From positions 48,486 to 112,485 of the forward strand of contig NZ_QPMH01000012.1 of NCBI RefSeq assembly GCF_003344765.1: a DNA stretch of 64,000 nt. The letters run 5' to 3'. The notes beneath the pieces are model-generated. The model was not told the DNA's origin and did not search any database. It was given only the letters and a program-made list of their open reading frames with translations. Below, in pieces: positions 17,715 through 28,070 of the stretch. The DNA comes from Ferruginivarius sediminum. GTDB taxonomy: Bacteria; Pseudomonadota; Alphaproteobacteria; Kiloniellales; Rhodovibrionaceae. Position 1 is the first letter of the stretch, and each line of letters opens with the position of its first letter. The position numbers and the translations under genes were made by a program.

Positions 17715-18527
17715 GTGAGCGATTACAGCTACAACCAGACGAAACAGCCGCTGCTGGAACACTTGATCGAACTGCGGCAGCGACTGCTGTACAGCGTGAT
17801 CGCGCTGTTCATCGGGTTCCTGGTTTGCTTCTATTTCGCACAGGATCTTTTCGATTTCCTGGTTAATCCGCTGGCCGAGATCCTGCAGCGCCGTGGTCTT
17901 GAGCAAGGCTACCGGCGGATGATCTTCACGGACCTGACCGAGGTCTTCTTCACGCACATCAAGGTCGCGTTCTTCTTTGGCGCATTCATCACCTGTCCGA
18001 TCTTCCTCTCGCAGGTCTGGCTGTTCGTGGCGCCCGGCCTGTACCGGCACGAGAAAAAGGCTTTCATGCCTTTCATAATCGCCTCGCCGGTGCTGTTCTT
18101 CACGGGTGCGGCGCTCGTGTACTTCGCCATCTTCCCGCTGGCCTGGGAGTTCTTCCTGTCCTTCGAGACCCAGGGAATGGGAGATAACTTGCCCATCCAG
18201 CTCGAAGCCAAGGTGAACGAGTACCTCGGCCTGGTGATGAAGCTGATCTTCGCTTTCGGGCTGTGTTTCCAGCTTCCCGTGCTGATGACGCTGCTGGCGC
18301 GGGTCGGCATGGCCAGTTCAGAGGGAATGAAGAGCAAGCGGAAGTACGCGATCGTCGGCGTCTTCGTCGTCGCGGCCGTCTTCACGCCGCCGGACCCGCT
18401 CAGTCAGATCAGCCTCGCGGTGCCGATCATCCTGCTTTACGAGATTTCCATCTGGATGGCGTATTTCGTGGAGAAGAAACGGGCTGAGACCGAGGAAGAA
18501 GTCGACCGCGAGCTCTACGACGAGTAA
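17715..18527 (+). CDS. tatC: Sec-independent protein translocase subunit TatC
   Basis: The 270-residue protein has six predicted membrane helices and the TatC motifs LLEHLIELRQRL, near the N terminus, and FITCPIFLSQVWLFVAPGLY. It starts at GTG 17715. TatC recognises twin-arginine signals; possible clients in this window include the two Tat-signal prophage proteins. Confidence 0.95.
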   Translation: MSDYSYNQTKQPLLEHLIELRQRLLYSVIALFIGFLVCFYFAQDLFDFLVNPLAEILQRRGLEQGYRRMIFTDLTEVFFTHIKVAFFFGAFITCPIFLSQVWLFVAPGLYRHEKKAFMPFIIASPVLFFTGAALVYFAIFPLAWEFFLSFETQGMGDNLPIQLEAKVNEYLGLVMKLIFAFGLCFQLPVLMTLLARVGMASSEGMKSKRKYAIVGVFVVAAVFTPPDPLSQISLAVPIILLYEISIWMAYFVEKKRAETEEEVDRELYDE

Positions 18528-18555
18528 GCAGGCCTCCTCGAAGGTGTAGGGCATG

Positions 18556-18594
18556 GACGGCCCGGGCGTGAAACCGTATAACGCCCGGGCCGTC
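18556..18594 (+). terminator. Strong hairpin after tatC
   Basis: A perfect 14-bp stem (18556-18569 with 18581-18594) around an 11-base loop is followed by GCCGTTTTGG. It probably ends the tatABC transcript before serS. Confidence 0.75.
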
Positions 18595-18635
18595 GCCGTT
18601 TTGGCGGTCCAACCCGATTCTCCGATTGAGCCGCG

Positions 18636-19919
18636 ATGTTTGACCTGAAGCTGATCCGCGAAAATCCCGAAGATTTCGACCGCGATATGAGCCGGCGAGG
18701 CCTGGAACCCCAGTCCGGGCACATCATCGACCTGGACCGTCGCCACCGGACGGCGCAGACGGCCTTGCAGGAGATGCAGAACCGGCGCAATGCGGCGTCG
18801 AAGGCAATCGGCCAGAAGATGAAGGCCGGCGAGCTTGAGGCCGCGGAAGAACTGAAGAACGAGGTGGCCGCGCTCAAGGAGAAGATGGCCGAGACCGAAG
18901 AGGAGCAGCGCCGGCTGGGCGAGGAGTTGGATACCCTGCTGGCGACGCTGCCGAATCGGCCGGCGCCGGACGTTCCGGATGGCGAGGACGAGGCCGCCAA
19001 CGTCTGCGTACGAAGCTGGGGAACCCCGACATCCTTCGACTTCACGCCCAGGCAGCATTTCGAGCTGGGTGAGGATCTGGGCCTGATGGACTTCGACGCA
19101 GCCGCCAAACTCGCGGGATCCCGCTTCGTCGTCATGCGTGGGCAGGTGGCGCGGCTGCACCGGGCGCTGGCGCAGTTCATGATCGACTTGCAGACGTGGG
19201 AGCACGGCTATCTGGAAATCGCGCCGCCGTTTCTGGTGCGCGATCAGGCGCTCTACGGCACCGGTCAGCTTCCGAAGTTCAGCGATGATCTGTTCCGCAC
19301 CGGCGAGGGTTACTGGCTGATTCCCACAGCAGAGGTGCCGCTGACCAACCTGGCGGCAGAGGAGATCCTGGAGGAGGACGTTCTGCCGCAACGGTTCACC
19401 GCGCTCACACCCTGCTTCCGGGCCGAAGCCGGGGCCTCCGGCAAGGACACGCGCGGTATGCTGCGCCAGCACCAGTTCGAGAAGTGCGAACTGGTTTCTA
19501 TCGCCCATCCGGATCACTCAGAGGAAGAGCACGAGCGCATGACCGCCTGCGCAGAGGCGGTGTTGCAGAAGCTGGAATTGCCCTACCGGGTGATGGTGCT
19601 GTCCACGGGGGACATGGGCTTTGCCGCACGCAAAACCTACGATATCGAGGTCTGGTTACCGGGCCAGAACCTTTACCGCGAAATTTCAAGCTGCTCGAAC
19701 TGCAGCGACTTCCAGGCCCGCCGCATGCGGGCGCGTTTCCGCGCGAAGGGAGAGAAGGCGACACGCTTCGTCCATACCCTGAACGGTTCCGGCATCGCGG
19801 TTGGCCGGGCGCTTATCGCCGTGATGGAGAACCATCAGCGCGCGGACGGCACGATTGCCGTACCGCAGGCCCTTCGTCCCTATCTAGGCGGCATGGATAT
19901 GGTGGGTGGCGATGCCTGA
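18636..19919 (+). CDS. serS: Seryl-tRNA synthetase
   Basis: The 427-residue class II synthetase has an N-terminal antiparallel coiled coil (about 30-100, [20 protein letters not shown]), then motif 2 [26 protein letters not shown] and motif 3 [16 protein letters not shown]. It charges tRNA-Ser and tRNA-Sec with serine. Its last bases overlap surE. Confidence 0.97.
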   Translation: MFDLKLIRENPEDFDRDMSRRGLEPQSGHIIDLDRRHRTAQTALQEMQNRRNAASKAIGQKMKAGELEAAEELKNEVAALKEKMAETEEEQRRLGEELDTLLATLPNRPAPDVPDGEDEAANVCVRSWGTPTSFDFTPRQHFELGEDLGLMDFDAAAKLAGSRFVVMRGQVARLHRALAQFMIDLQTWEHGYLEIAPPFLVRDQALYGTGQLPKFSDDLFRTGEGYWLIPTAEVPLTNLAAEEILEEDVLPQRFTALTPCFRAEAGASGKDTRGMLRQHQFEKCELVSIAHPDHSEEEHERMTACAEAVLQKLELPYRVMVLSTGDMGFAARKTYDIEVWLPGQNLYREISSCSNCSDFQARRMRARFRAKGEKATRFVHTLNGSGIAVGRALIAVMENHQRADGTIAVPQALRPYLGGMDMVGGDA

Positions 19920-20697
19920 ATGCCGTCCCCTCGACCTCTCCAACGCGCGTATCCTCGTTACCAACGACGACGGGGTGCAAGCGCCAGGCCTTGATGTCCT
20001 CGAAGGCATTGCGAGAAAGCTTTCTGACGATGTCTGGGTTGTCGCGCCGGAAACCGAGCAGTCGGCGACGAGTCACTCGCTGACGGTTCGCCGGCCGCTG
20101 CGCCTGCGCCAGCTTGAGGCGCGGCGGTTCTCAGTCGACGGCACGCCCACGGATTGCGTCGTGGTGGCTGTCAGCAAGGTCTTGGCCGACCGGAAGCCCG
20201 ATCTCGTGCTTTCCGGCATCAACCACGGCAGCAACCTGGGCGAGGACGTGATCTACTCCGGCACGGTGGCCGCCGCGATGGAGGCCGCGCTGATCGGGCT
20301 ACCGGCTATCGCGCTTTCGCTGGCTCGTCGCGGCAATCATGATTTCTACTGGGAAACGGCCGAGCGTCATGCGCCAGACATAATCCGTCGGGTAGCGGAG
20401 GTGGGTTTCGCGCCGGACATGCTGGTGAACGTGAATTTCCCCGATTTACAGCCGGATGAGGTGCGCGGCGCGCGCGTCTGCCGGCAAGGTCGGCGCGACG
20501 TGGAAACGGAGGTCGTCGAAGGCGTCGATCCCGGTGGCCGGCCCTATATCTGGATTGGCGACTACATGGTGGACGAGTCGCTTGAGCCGGATACCGACCT
20601 GGCGGCGGTTAACGAGGGTTGCATTGCCGTAACGCCTTTGCATCTCGACCTGACCGAGCGGCGGTTGCTCGAAACACTGGGGGCTGCGTTTTCGTGA
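19912..20697 (+). CDS. surE: 5'/3'-nucleotidase SurE
   Basis: The 261-residue phosphatase contains [14 protein letters not shown] (metal-binding Asp pair), [24 protein letters not shown] and [22 protein letters not shown], the complete SurE pattern. It removes phosphate from nucleoside monophosphates. ATG 19912 overlaps the end of serS; a GTG at 19906 is an alternative. Its stop overlaps the pcm start. Confidence 0.95.
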   Translation: MPECRPLDLSNARILVTNDDGVQAPGLDVLEGIARKLSDDVWVVAPETEQSATSHSLTVRRPLRLRQLEARRFSVDGTPTDCVVVAVSKVLADRKPDLVLSGINHGSNLGEDVIYSGTVAAAMEAALIGLPAIALSLARRGNHDFYWETAERHAPDIIRRVAEVGFAPDMLVNVNFPDLQPDEVRGARVCRQGRRDVETEVVEGVDPGGRPYIWIGDYMVDESLEPDTDLAAVNEGCIAVTPLHLDLTERRLLETLGAAFS

Positions 20698-21377
20698 GCT
20701 TGGCGGCGCACAAGATCCGCTTGATCATGCAGTTGCGCCAGGCCGGTATCGCCGATACGGCCGTTCTTGCCGCCATCGAGCGTATTCCCCGCGAACATTT
20801 CGTGCCTGAAGCCTTCCAGGATCAGGCCTACGAGAATCGCACGCTCCCTATCGGCCATGGCCAGACGCTGTCGGCACCGGAAGTTGTGGCGACGATGACG
20901 CAGGCCCTGAAGGCCGACAGGCGGATGAAGGTTCTCGAAATCGGTATGGGCTCCGGCTACCAGACTGCCGTGCTTTCACGCCTAAGTCGCCGGGTCTACA
21001 GCGTCGAGCGATATCGCGACCTGCTTCGAGGCGCCGAGGAACGTTTGCTGGCGCTGCGCCTGCACAACATCACGGCGCGCGTCGGCGACGGGTGGCAGGG
21101 CTGGCCCGAGCAGGCGCCGTTCCATCGCATCATCGTCACGGCCGCGGCGCCCGAGGTTCCGGCAAAACTGGTGGATCAGCTTGGGCCGGGCGGGATCATG
21201 GTTGTTCCGGTCGGCGCGCAGGGGCGTGAGCAGGACCTGCTGCGGGTCAGCCGGGACGACGAGGGCGGGCTTCACGAAGAGCGCCTCTGCGGTGTTCGCT
21301 TCGTGCCGTTGGTCGCTTTCAGTGGCGGGCAGGCTGGCGGCGCCGCCGGCGGATCGGCGAGCGGTTCACTGGCATGA
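20694..21377 (+). CDS. pcm: Protein-L-isoaspartate O-methyltransferase
   Basis: The 227-residue SAM enzyme has IPREHFVPEAFQDQAYENRTLPIGHGQTLSAP and the SAM loop VLEIGMGSGYQTAVLS. It repairs isoaspartyl damage in proteins. The GTG at 20694 gives a four-base GTGA overlap with surE; further upstream in the frame is only surE shadow. The surE-pcm-nlpD order is widely conserved. Confidence 0.94.
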   Translation: MSLAAHKIRLIMQLRQAGIADTAVLAAIERIPREHFVPEAFQDQAYENRTLPIGHGQTLSAPEVVATMTQALKADRRMKVLEIGMGSGYQTAVLSRLSRRVYSVERYRDLLRGAEERLLALRLHNITARVGDGWQGWPEQAPFHRIIVTAAAPEVPAKLVDQLGPGGIMVVPVGAQGREQDLLRVSRDDEGGLHEERLCGVRFVPLVAFSGGQAGGAAGGSASGSLA

Positions 21378-21424
21378 CAATTTGCATTGCGGGCATGCCC
21401 GTTCGCTGCAACGCTTGGGCTGTC

Positions 21425-22750
21425 ATGACGCGCAACATCGCGATTCTGCTGGCCTGCCTTGCCCTGCTCGGCTGTGCGCGCAGTTCGCCGCCGGCGCCGG
21501 TGGTCTATGGCCAGGACGGCGGAACATCGCAGGAGCGCACGAGCCAGCCCCGGCAACAGGCCGAGCAGCCCCGACAGCCTACCAGCCAAGGGGAGCGAAA
21601 GGCGCCGAAGGTCGAGAGGCTGGGGCGCACCACGACACCTTCGACGTCGCCAAGCGTTGTCCACGTCCAGGCCGACACGCAGAAGCAGCCAGCCTTCAAT
21701 CCGAGCAAACCGCGAGGGCGCGCCGGCATTCACACAGTGAAGCGGGGGGACACGGTCTACGGCATCGCGCGGCGCTATCAGGTGCCGCTGCGTTCCGTGA
21801 TCGACGCGAATAGCCTGCGCCCGCCCTATGTCCTGCGAATCGGAGAGCGGCTGCAGATTCCCGTGCCCCGACGCCATATCGTGGAGAAGGGGGACACGCT
21901 TTATGGCATTTCGCGCGCCTACGACGTTGACCTGCACGAGCTTGCGCGCATCAATGAACTTAGGCCGCCCTATACCATCAAGCCGCGCCAAGTCCTGATC
22001 GTGCCAGGCGTCGGGAGCCGGGCGGCGGCAACTCGTGTGGCTACGAAACCCGACGACGGCACGACCCGAACGGCCTCGGCGTCCGCGTCCGACAAGGCCA
22101 AGTCGGATAAGGCAGGACCGAACGGGACAGTGGCGAAAACCGCCTCGAAGCCGAAGAACCCGGCGCCCAAGCAGACAAAGGCAAAGAATCCATCCCCGGC
22201 GGGCTCCACGCAATCGACGGAGGCCAAGCCGGCCAGCATTTCGACCCCGGCCCCGAAAGAGATTCCGAAGCCGCCACCACGCTCGTCCGGCCGCTTCCTC
22301 TGGCCGGTGAAGGGCGACATCATTACTCGCTTCGGGCCGCAGAAAGACGGGCTTCACAACGATGGCATCAATATCGCCGCGGCACGGGGGAGCACGATTC
22401 GCGCTGCGGAGAACGGCGTCGTGGCCTATATCGGGAACGAGCTGCGAGGTTTCGGCAACCTGCTTCTGATCAAGCACGCCGACGGCTGGATCACGGCCTA
22501 TGCCCACACCGACCGGATTCTGGTGAAGCGCGGACAGAAGATTCGCCGCGGCCACGCCATCGCGCGGGTTGGCAGTACGGGTGGCGTCTCCCGCCCGCAA
22601 CTTCATTTCGAGGTTCGCCAGGGCAGCCGGGCGGTTGATCCGCTCAAGGTGCTGGGTCAGCAAAGCGCCGGTTTAACACGCGAAAGCGAGAAAGGCTGGC
22701 CAACGGCTACGTCAGAGGCGTACCCAGGCGCCCGGCCAAGTCCTGGATGA
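21425..22750 (+). CDS. nlpD: NlpD-like lipoprotein: two LysM domains and degenerate LytM/M23 domain
   Basis: The 441-residue protein has a lipoprotein signal (MTRNIAILLACLALLGC, lipobox Cys at 18), two LysM repeats (about 100-145 and 148-195, each with GDT(V/L)YGI), a Lys/Pro/Ala-rich linker and an M23 domain (about 290-415). The zinc-site residues are altered: GIN where active enzymes have GID, and QLHFE where they have HLH, so it is probably an amidase activator, not a hydrolase. ATG 21374 overlaps pcm but 21425 best fits the signal. The tail overlaps the convergent ATPase gene by 44 bp. Confidence 0.88.
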   Translation: MTRNIAILLACLALLGCARSSPPAPVVYGQDGGTSQERTSQPRQQAEQPRQPTSQGERKAPKVERLGRTTTPSTSPSVVHVQADTQKQPAFNPSKPRGRAGIHTVKRGDTVYGIARRYQVPLRSVIDANSLRPPYVLRIGERLQIPVPRRHIVEKGDTLYGISRAYDVDLHELARINELRPPYTIKPRQVLIVPGVGSRAAATRVATKPDDGTTRTASASASDKAKSDKAGPNGTVAKTASKPKNPAPKQTKAKNPSPAGSTQSTEAKPASISTPAPKEIPKPPPRSSGRFLWPVKGDIITRFGPQKDGLHNDGINIAAARGSTIRAAENGVVAYIGNELRGFGNLLLIKHADGWITAYAHTDRILVKRGQKIRRGHAIARVGSTGGVSRPQLHFEVRQGSRAVDPLKVLGQQSAGLTRESEKGWPTATSEAYPGARPSPG

Positions 22751-23582
22751 ACTGCCAGGCAACGCGCCCGCTCCGCGCGCCGCGGGCCATCGCCCACTCC
22801 TTCGCTTCGGCCTGAAGCTTTGCCGTGGCCATGTCGAGGCCGTAGTGCGTGGCGTAGCCTTCGACCATCGCCAGGTAGGTGTCCTGATCGCAGTTGTGGA
22901 AGCCAAGCCAGAGGCCGAAGCGATCGGACAGGCTCACCTTCTCCTCCACTGCCTCGGAGGGGTTGATCGCCGTCGAACGCTCATTCTCGATCATGTCGCG
23001 CGGCATGAGGTGACGGCGGTTCGAGGTGGCATAGAAGGTCACGTTCTCCGGCCGGCCCTCGACCCCGCCTTCCAGTACCGCTTTCAGCGACTTGTAACTG
23101 GTGTCGGCCAGGTCGAAGCTGAGATCGTCGCAGAACAGCAGGCAGCGCCGCTCGACGTCCTGCAGGCCGTGCAGCAGGCGTGGCAAAGAGGGGATGTCCT
23201 CGCGGTGGATTTCAATGAGGGCCACGGGCTCGTAGCCGCCTTCCTTCGCCGCCACATTCACCGACGCGTGGACGGCCTTGACCAGCGAAGACTTGCCCAT
23301 ACCCCGCGCGCCCCACAGCAGGGCGTTGTTCGCGGGCAGGCCGCGGGCGAATCGCTCGGTATTCGCGTAAAGCTGATCGGCCTGCCGGTCGACGCCCTTG
23401 AGGAGCGGCAGGTCGACCCGGTTGACCCGCGCGACCGGCTGCAAGGACTCGCGCTCAGCCTGCCAGACGAAGGCCTCCGCGTCGTCGAGGACAAGACGGT
23501 CGCGGGCCGGCGGCGCCTGACGCTCCAAGGCATCGGCGATACGGCGCAGCAACGGTGCCAGCGGCTCGCTGTCCTGGGTCAT
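22707..23582 (-). CDS. DUF815-type P-loop ATPase
   Basis: The 291-residue protein has Walker A LLWGARGMGKSSLVKA and a Walker B-like CLLFCDDLSFD, with EKVSLSDRFGLWLGFHNCDQDTYL typical of the DUF815 AAA-like family. The role of this family is not established. The start is placed at ATG 23582 (MTQDSEPLAPLL) because upstream codons look non-coding. It is convergent with nlpD and divergent from yajC, a location common in alphaproteobacteria. Confidence 0.88.
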   Translation of the reverse strand: MTQDSEPLAPLLRRIADALERQAPPARDRLVLDDAEAFVWQAERESLQPVARVNRVDLPLLKGVDRQADQLYANTERFARGLPANNALLWGARGMGKSSLVKAVHASVNVAAKEGGYEPVALIEIHREDIPSLPRLLHGLQDVERRCLLFCDDLSFDLADTSYKSLKAVLEGGVEGRPENVTFYATSNRRHLMPRDMIENERSTAINPSEAVEEKVSLSDRFGLWLGFHNCDQDTYLAMVEGYATHYGLDMATAKLQAEAKEWAMARGARSGRVAWQFIQDLAGRLGTPLT

Positions 23583-23770
23583 CTTGTCGCTCTTCGTTTG
23601 TTGATCCGGCGGCAAAAGCGGCCGGAGCCTAGCCCCGGCCCCGACGGCCGTCAATTCGGTCGCCGGACGGGCGGATGGTTCGGCATCATTGCAATCCGCA
23701 CGCGGGCCGTTATAGTCCGCGAAATTGCTGCACATCGTGCCGTCTCAACAGACGGATTTAGGGAGTTTGC

Positions 23771-24208
23771 ATGCTGATCAGCCCGGCTTACGCCCAGGCC
23801 GCGGGCGGCGGGCAGGGCGGCTTTGATATCGTCGCACTGCTGCCGCTGATCCTCATCTTCGTGGTCTTCTATTTCCTGCTCATCCGCCCGCAACAGAAGC
23901 GGATGAAGGAACACCGCAGCATGGTTCAGGCCCTGCGGCGGGGAGACCGCGTGGTCACCGCCGGTGGTCTTATCGGCACGGTGACCAAGGTCGTCAACGA
24001 CAACGAGCTGCAGGTCGAGGTGGCCGAGGGCGTGCGTGTGCGCGTCGTGCGCAGCACCGTCCAGGAAGTGCTCTCCAAGACCGAGCCGGCCGAGAAACAA
24101 CAGGAACAGGGCAAGCAGCAGGCCGCCAACGACCCTGGCGACAAGGGCAAGGGCCTGATGGGCAAGCTGCTTGGCGGCGGGTCCGGCAACGACGGCTCGA
24201 AGTCGTAG
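23771..24208 (+). CDS. yajC: Preprotein translocase accessory subunit YajC
   Basis: The 145-residue protein has one membrane helix (IVALLPLILIFVVFYFLLIRPQQKR) followed by the YajC core LRRGDRVVTAGGLIGTVTKV. It associates with SecDF. The ATG follows GGGAG. It is first of yajC-secD-secF. Confidence 0.95.
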   Translation: MLISPAYAQAAGGGQGGFDIVALLPLILIFVVFYFLLIRPQQKRMKEHRSMVQALRRGDRVVTAGGLIGTVTKVVNDNELQVEVAEGVRVRVVRSTVQEVLSKTEPAEKQQEQGKQQAANDPGDKGKGLMGKLLGGGSGNDGSKS

Positions 24209-24241
24209 CCGCACGCGCTGGCAGACGACGGACCGTTCGAA

Positions 24242-25810
24242 ATGTTGCAGATTCCGCGTTGGCAAACCGCGCTGATTGTGCTCGTCCTGCTGATCGGCGT
24301 GGCGTTCGCCAGTCCCAATCTCATCAGCCGGCAGGCGACGGACAATATCCCCGACTGGTTGCCGAACCAGCAGATCAACCTTGGCCTCGACCTCCAGGGC
24401 GGCTCATACCTGCTTCTTGAGGTGCAGACCGAGGCCGTGATCGAGGAGCAGCTGGACAATCTCGTTGACGAGATCCGGGTTCAGCTCCGTGGCGAGCGAA
24501 TCGGCTATCGTAACCTCGGGGTGGAGGATGGGGCTGCGACCTTCACGCTGCGCGATCCAACGCAGGCCGCGACGGTCGAAGAACTGATCTCTGATATCGG
24601 CGGTCAACTGCAGGTGAGCGTTGGCGAGGACGGCAAGGCCAGCGTGCGCTATGCCGATACGGCCGTGCAGGAGCGGATTAGCAACGCGGTTCAGCAGTCC
24701 ATCGAGATCATCCGCCGGCGCATCGACGAAACCGGCGTGCGCGAGCCCACCATTCAGCGTCAGGGCGAACGCCGCGTTGTGGTACAGCTTCCCGGCATCG
24801 ACAATCCCGAGCGCATGAAGGAGATCCTGGGCAAGACGGCACGCCTGACGTTTCGCCTTGTGGATGAGGATGTCAGCCCGCAGAGCAGCCGGATTCCACC
24901 AGGCTCGGAGGTTCTGCCGTCGGACGACGAAACACCCGAGGGAACGCCACAGCGCCGTCACGTCGTGCGCAAGCGCGTCATGGTATCAGGCGAGAACCTG
25001 ACCGATGCGCAGCCGACGTTCCAGCAGGGTCAGCCCGTCGTGTCGTTCAGCTTCGACACCGTGGGTGCCAAGCGCTTCGCCGACGTGACCAAGAACAACG
25101 TCAATCATGCCTTTGCCATTGTCCTGGACGGCAAGGTGATCTCCGCGCCGGTCATCCGCGAGCCCATCCTGGGCGGCAACGGTGTGATTTCCGGCAACTT
25201 CACGGTGCAGGGGGCAAACGATCTGGCGCTGCTCCTGCGTGCAGGCGCCTTGCCGGCACCGCTGAAGATCCTGGAGGAGCGGACGGTTGGTCCGGGCCTG
25301 GGCGCAGATTCGGTGCGTGCGGGAGAGTTCGCCAGCGTACTGGCCCTGGTCGCCGTGATCGTTTTCATGGCCGTCGCCTATGGCCTGTTTGGCATCCTGG
25401 CGGACGTGGCCCTGGTCGCGAACCTGATCTTGATCATGGGGGCACTGTCGGGGCTGCAGGCGACGCTGACGTTGCCGGGCATCGCGGGCATCGTGCTGAC
25501 GCTGGGCATGGCCGTGGATGCGAACGTCCTGATCTTTGAGCGCATCAGGGAAGAAGCGGGCAATTTCCGGGGGCCGGTCTCGGCGGTCGATGCGGGCTAT
25601 CGCCGGGCGCTGACGACCATCTTCGACGCCAATATCACGACCCTGATCGCGGCCGTCCTGCTGTTCTATTTCGGCTCCGGGCCGGTCAAAGGGTTTGCCG
25701 TTACACTGGCGATCGGCCTCGTGACGTCGATGTTCACGGCCATCATGGTCACGCGTCTGCTGGTAGCCGGCTGGCTCCGCCGCCGGCGACCCCAGGCCCT
25801 CCCGATCTGA
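24242..25810 (+). CDS. secD: Protein translocase subunit SecD
   Basis: The 522-residue RND-family protein has the N-terminal helix, GLDLQGGSYLLLEV, a large periplasmic P1 domain and a C-terminal membrane domain with GMAVDANVLIFERIREE. It uses the proton gradient to pull proteins through SecYEG. Fourteen bases separate it from secF. Confidence 0.97.
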   Translation: MLQIPRWQTALIVLVLLIGVAFASPNLISRQATDNIPDWLPNQQINLGLDLQGGSYLLLEVQTEAVIEEQLDNLVDEIRVQLRGERIGYRNLGVEDGAATFTLRDPTQAATVEELISDIGGQLQVSVGEDGKASVRYADTAVQERISNAVQQSIEIIRRRIDETGVREPTIQRQGERRVVVQLPGIDNPERMKEILGKTARLTFRLVDEDVSPQSSRIPPGSEVLPSDDETPEGTPQRRHVVRKRVMVSGENLTDAQPTFQQGQPVVSFSFDTVGAKRFADVTKNNVNHAFAIVLDGKVISAPVIREPILGGNGVISGNFTVQGANDLALLLRAGALPAPLKILEERTVGPGLGADSVRAGEFASVLALVAVIVFMAVAYGLFGILADVALVANLILIMGALSGLQATLTLPGIAGIVLTLGMAVDANVLIFERIREEAGNFRGPVSAVDAGYRRALTTIFDANITTLIAAVLLFYFGSGPVKGFAVTLAIGLVTSMFTAIMVTRLLVAGWLRRRRPQALPI

Positions 25811-25823
25811 GGAGACGAGCAAG

Positions 25824-26789
25824 ATGGCTCTTATCAAGCGCGTCCCCATCAAACCCGAGTTCAATATCGTCGGCCTGCGCAGGCTGACGATCGGCTTCTC
25901 CATTGCGCTCGCGCTGTTGTCGGTGGTGCTGTTCGCTGTCCAGGGACTGAACTTCGGCGTCGATTTCCGGGGCGGCATCCTGATGGAGGTCCGCACCAAG
26001 GCTGAAACGGCCGATATCGCGGATTTCCGCGATCGCCTGAACGACCTGAACCTTGGCGATGTGACCATTCAGCGGTTCGGCGAACCGGATACCGTCCTGA
26101 TCAATATTCAGGAGCAGGAGGGCGGCACCGAGGCGCAGGCTGCAGCGATTGAAAGGGTCAAGGCAACGCTTGACGAGGTCGTCGAAAGCTATCGCCGGAC
26201 GGAATTCGTTGGACCGAAAGTCGGTGAGGAGCTGAAGCAGGCCGGCATCCTGGCGACGGCGTTGGCACTGGCGGCAATGGCGGTCTACATCTGGTTCCGC
26301 TTCGAGTGGCAGTTCGCGGTCGCCGGCCTTCTCGCCCTGATTCACGACGTTTTAGCCACCATCGGCTTCTTCGCCCTGACGCAGCTTGAGTTCAATCTGG
26401 GCACGGTCGCCGCCGTGCTAACGATTGCCGGCTATTCGATCAACGACACCGTGGTGATCTTCGACCGGGTGCGCGAGACCATGCGCCGGTATAAGCGCAA
26501 GGCCATGCCCGAGCTTCTGAACATGGCCGTGAACTCGACGCTGACTCGGACGGTTCTGACATCGGGCACGACTCTGATCGCCCTGATCGCGCTCGCCATC
26601 TTCGGCGGCGCGGTCATCCGCAGCTTCACCTGGGGACTGATCTGGGGTGTCATGATCGGAACCTTCTCGTCGGTTGGCCTGGCGGTTCCACTGCTTATGT
26701 TCCTTGGGGTGAAGCCCTCGACGATGAGCACCGGCGAGGAAAGCGAGAAAGAGGCCGCCGAGCGCGCCGCTGGCAAGGCGTCCGTCTGA
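25824..26789 (+). CDS. secF: Protein translocase subunit SecF
   Basis: The 321-residue partner of SecD contains FGVDFRGGILMEVRTK, YIWFRFEWQFAVAGLLALIHDV and GYSINDTVVIFDRVRE. A GAGGAGACGAG site precedes the ATG. Confidence 0.97.
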   Translation: MALIKRVPIKPEFNIVGLRRLTIGFSIALALLSVVLFAVQGLNFGVDFRGGILMEVRTKAETADIADFRDRLNDLNLGDVTIQRFGEPDTVLINIQEQEGGTEAQAAAIERVKATLDEVVESYRRTEFVGPKVGEELKQAGILATALALAAMAVYIWFRFEWQFAVAGLLALIHDVLATIGFFALTQLEFNLGTVAAVLTIAGYSINDTVVIFDRVRETMRRYKRKAMPELLNMAVNSTLTRTVLTSGTTLIALIALAIFGGAVIRSFTWGLIWGVMIGTFSSVGLAVPLLMFLGVKPSTMSTGEESEKEAAERAAGKASV

Positions 26790-26834
26790 CGTTCCTGTGC
26801 CACCGGCCGCCCATTCGGCGGCGGGAGAGCGAAG

Positions 26835-27209
26835 ATGGACGTCACACCGCAGATTGCCGAAGGCAAACAGGTTATCGAAGCCTACGGGGATAAGCGCTTT
26901 CGCGTCACCGGCGAGGTATACGAGGGCTCCATCCTCGTTTTCCCGGATCGCACGCTGAACTGGAAGGTTGCCGCCTTCGAGGATCTGACAGTCGAGAGCC
27001 TGCAGCCCATCATAGACGCAGCCGGCGACGTCGAGGTCCTGCTGCTTGGCTGCGGCGCGCGCATGGAACTGGTTACCAAGACAGTGCGCGGGCGGGTGCG
27101 CGATGCCGGAATTGTGATTGAACCTATGGACACAGGTGCCGCCGCGCGGACCTACAACGTCCTCATGATGGAGGACCGCCGGGTTGCCGCTGCTCTTATC
27201 GCGGTATAG
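26835..27209 (+). CDS. Mth938-domain (DUF498) protein, NDUFAF3-like
   Basis: The 124-residue protein fits the Mth938/NDUFAF3 family: FRVTGEVYEGSILVFPD and LLGCGARMEL. The mitochondrial relative helps to assemble complex I; bacterial function is little known. It follows secF by 45 bp, a conserved alphaproteobacterial position, and the NDUFAF6-like gene lies about 0.9 kb further on, so both may assist complex I or membrane assembly. Confidence 0.85.
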   Translation: MDVTPQIAEGKQVIEAYGDKRFRVTGEVYEGSILVFPDRTLNWKVAAFEDLTVESLQPIIDAAGDVEVLLLGCGARMELVTKTVRGRVRDAGIVIEPMDTGAAARTYNVLMMEDRRVAAALIAV

Positions 27210-27234
27210 GACATCCCCGCAAGAGATTGACATG

Positions 27235-27264
27235 AAAAGGGCCCGCCGATTGGCGAGCCCTTTT
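27235..27264. terminator. Bidirectional terminator between DUF498 gene and sodB
   Basis: The sequence reads AAAAGGGC, then an inner CGCC/GGCG stem, then GCCCTTTT, so both strands end in a T-run after a hairpin. It separates two convergent genes. Confidence 0.8.
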
Positions 27265-27296
27265 CCAAAAACCGTGACAGTCGCACCAGCAGGGCT

Positions 27297-27905
27297 TCAG
27301 CCCTTCATGCGGCCGGCCACGTTCTCCCAGTCGACCATGTTGTCGAGGAAAGCCTTGACGTAGTCCGGCCGGCGGTTGCGGTAGTCCAGATAGTAGCTGT
27401 GCTCCCACACATCGCAGCCAAGCAGCGCGGTCTGACCGGAGAAGCAAAGCGGGTTCACGCCGTTCGGGGTCGCCGTGACCTTGAGCTGGCCGTTTTCCTG
27501 CACGAGCCAAGCCCAGCCGCTACCGAACTGACCGGCAGCCGCAGTCACGAAGGCATCGCGGAACTGGTCCCAACCGCCGAAAGCGTCGTTGATCGCCTTC
27601 TCCAGCTCGCCGGGCAGGCCCATCTGCTCCTTGCCGCCGCCCTTCTTCATCCAGGGCCAGAACTGATTGTGGTTCCACGCCTGCGAAGCCTGATTGAAAA
27701 TCTTCGTCCGGTTCGAGTCGTTGTACGTCTCGCGAACGATATCCTCCAGCGACTTGCCCGCGAGGTCGGTACCCTCGATAAGACCATTCAGCGTGGTTAC
27801 ATAGGCGTTGTGGTGCTTGTCGTGATGATACTCCAGCGTCTCCGCGGACATGTACGGATCAAGCGCGTCGTACGCATACGGCAGGTCCGGAAGCTCGAAT
27901 GCCAT
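27297..27905 (-). CDS. sodB: Superoxide dismutase, Fe/Mn family (probably Fe)
   Basis: The 202-residue protein has ligands in LEYHHDKHHNAYV, QAWNHNQFWPW and GCDVWEHSYYLDYRNRRPDY. The Gln in SQAWNH is the position that favours iron. It dismutates superoxide in the cytoplasm. A GGGAGGGA-type site lies upstream of ATG 27905. Metal preference is inferred from motif only. Confidence 0.93.
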   Translation of the reverse strand: MAFELPDLPYAYDALDPYMSAETLEYHHDKHHNAYVTTLNGLIEGTDLAGKSLEDIVRETYNDSNRTKIFNQASQAWNHNQFWPWMKKGGGKEQMGLPGELEKAINDAFGGWDQFRDAFVTAAAGQFGSGWAWLVQENGQLKVTATPNGVNPLCFSGQTALLGCDVWEHSYYLDYRNRRPDYVKAFLDNMVDWENVAGRMKG

Positions 27906-28070
27906 ATCGGTTCTCCCTCCTCATAGTGTCGTTTCGTGGCGAATGCACGGTCGAGAAAGCCGGCTACCCCTTAGATAGGTATAACGAAAGCGCTGTTAAC
28001 CGGGCGACCGACGCAAAGCTGTGGACAAGCCTTGGCGGCGGCGGCCGCATGGCCTAGATGTGCCCATACC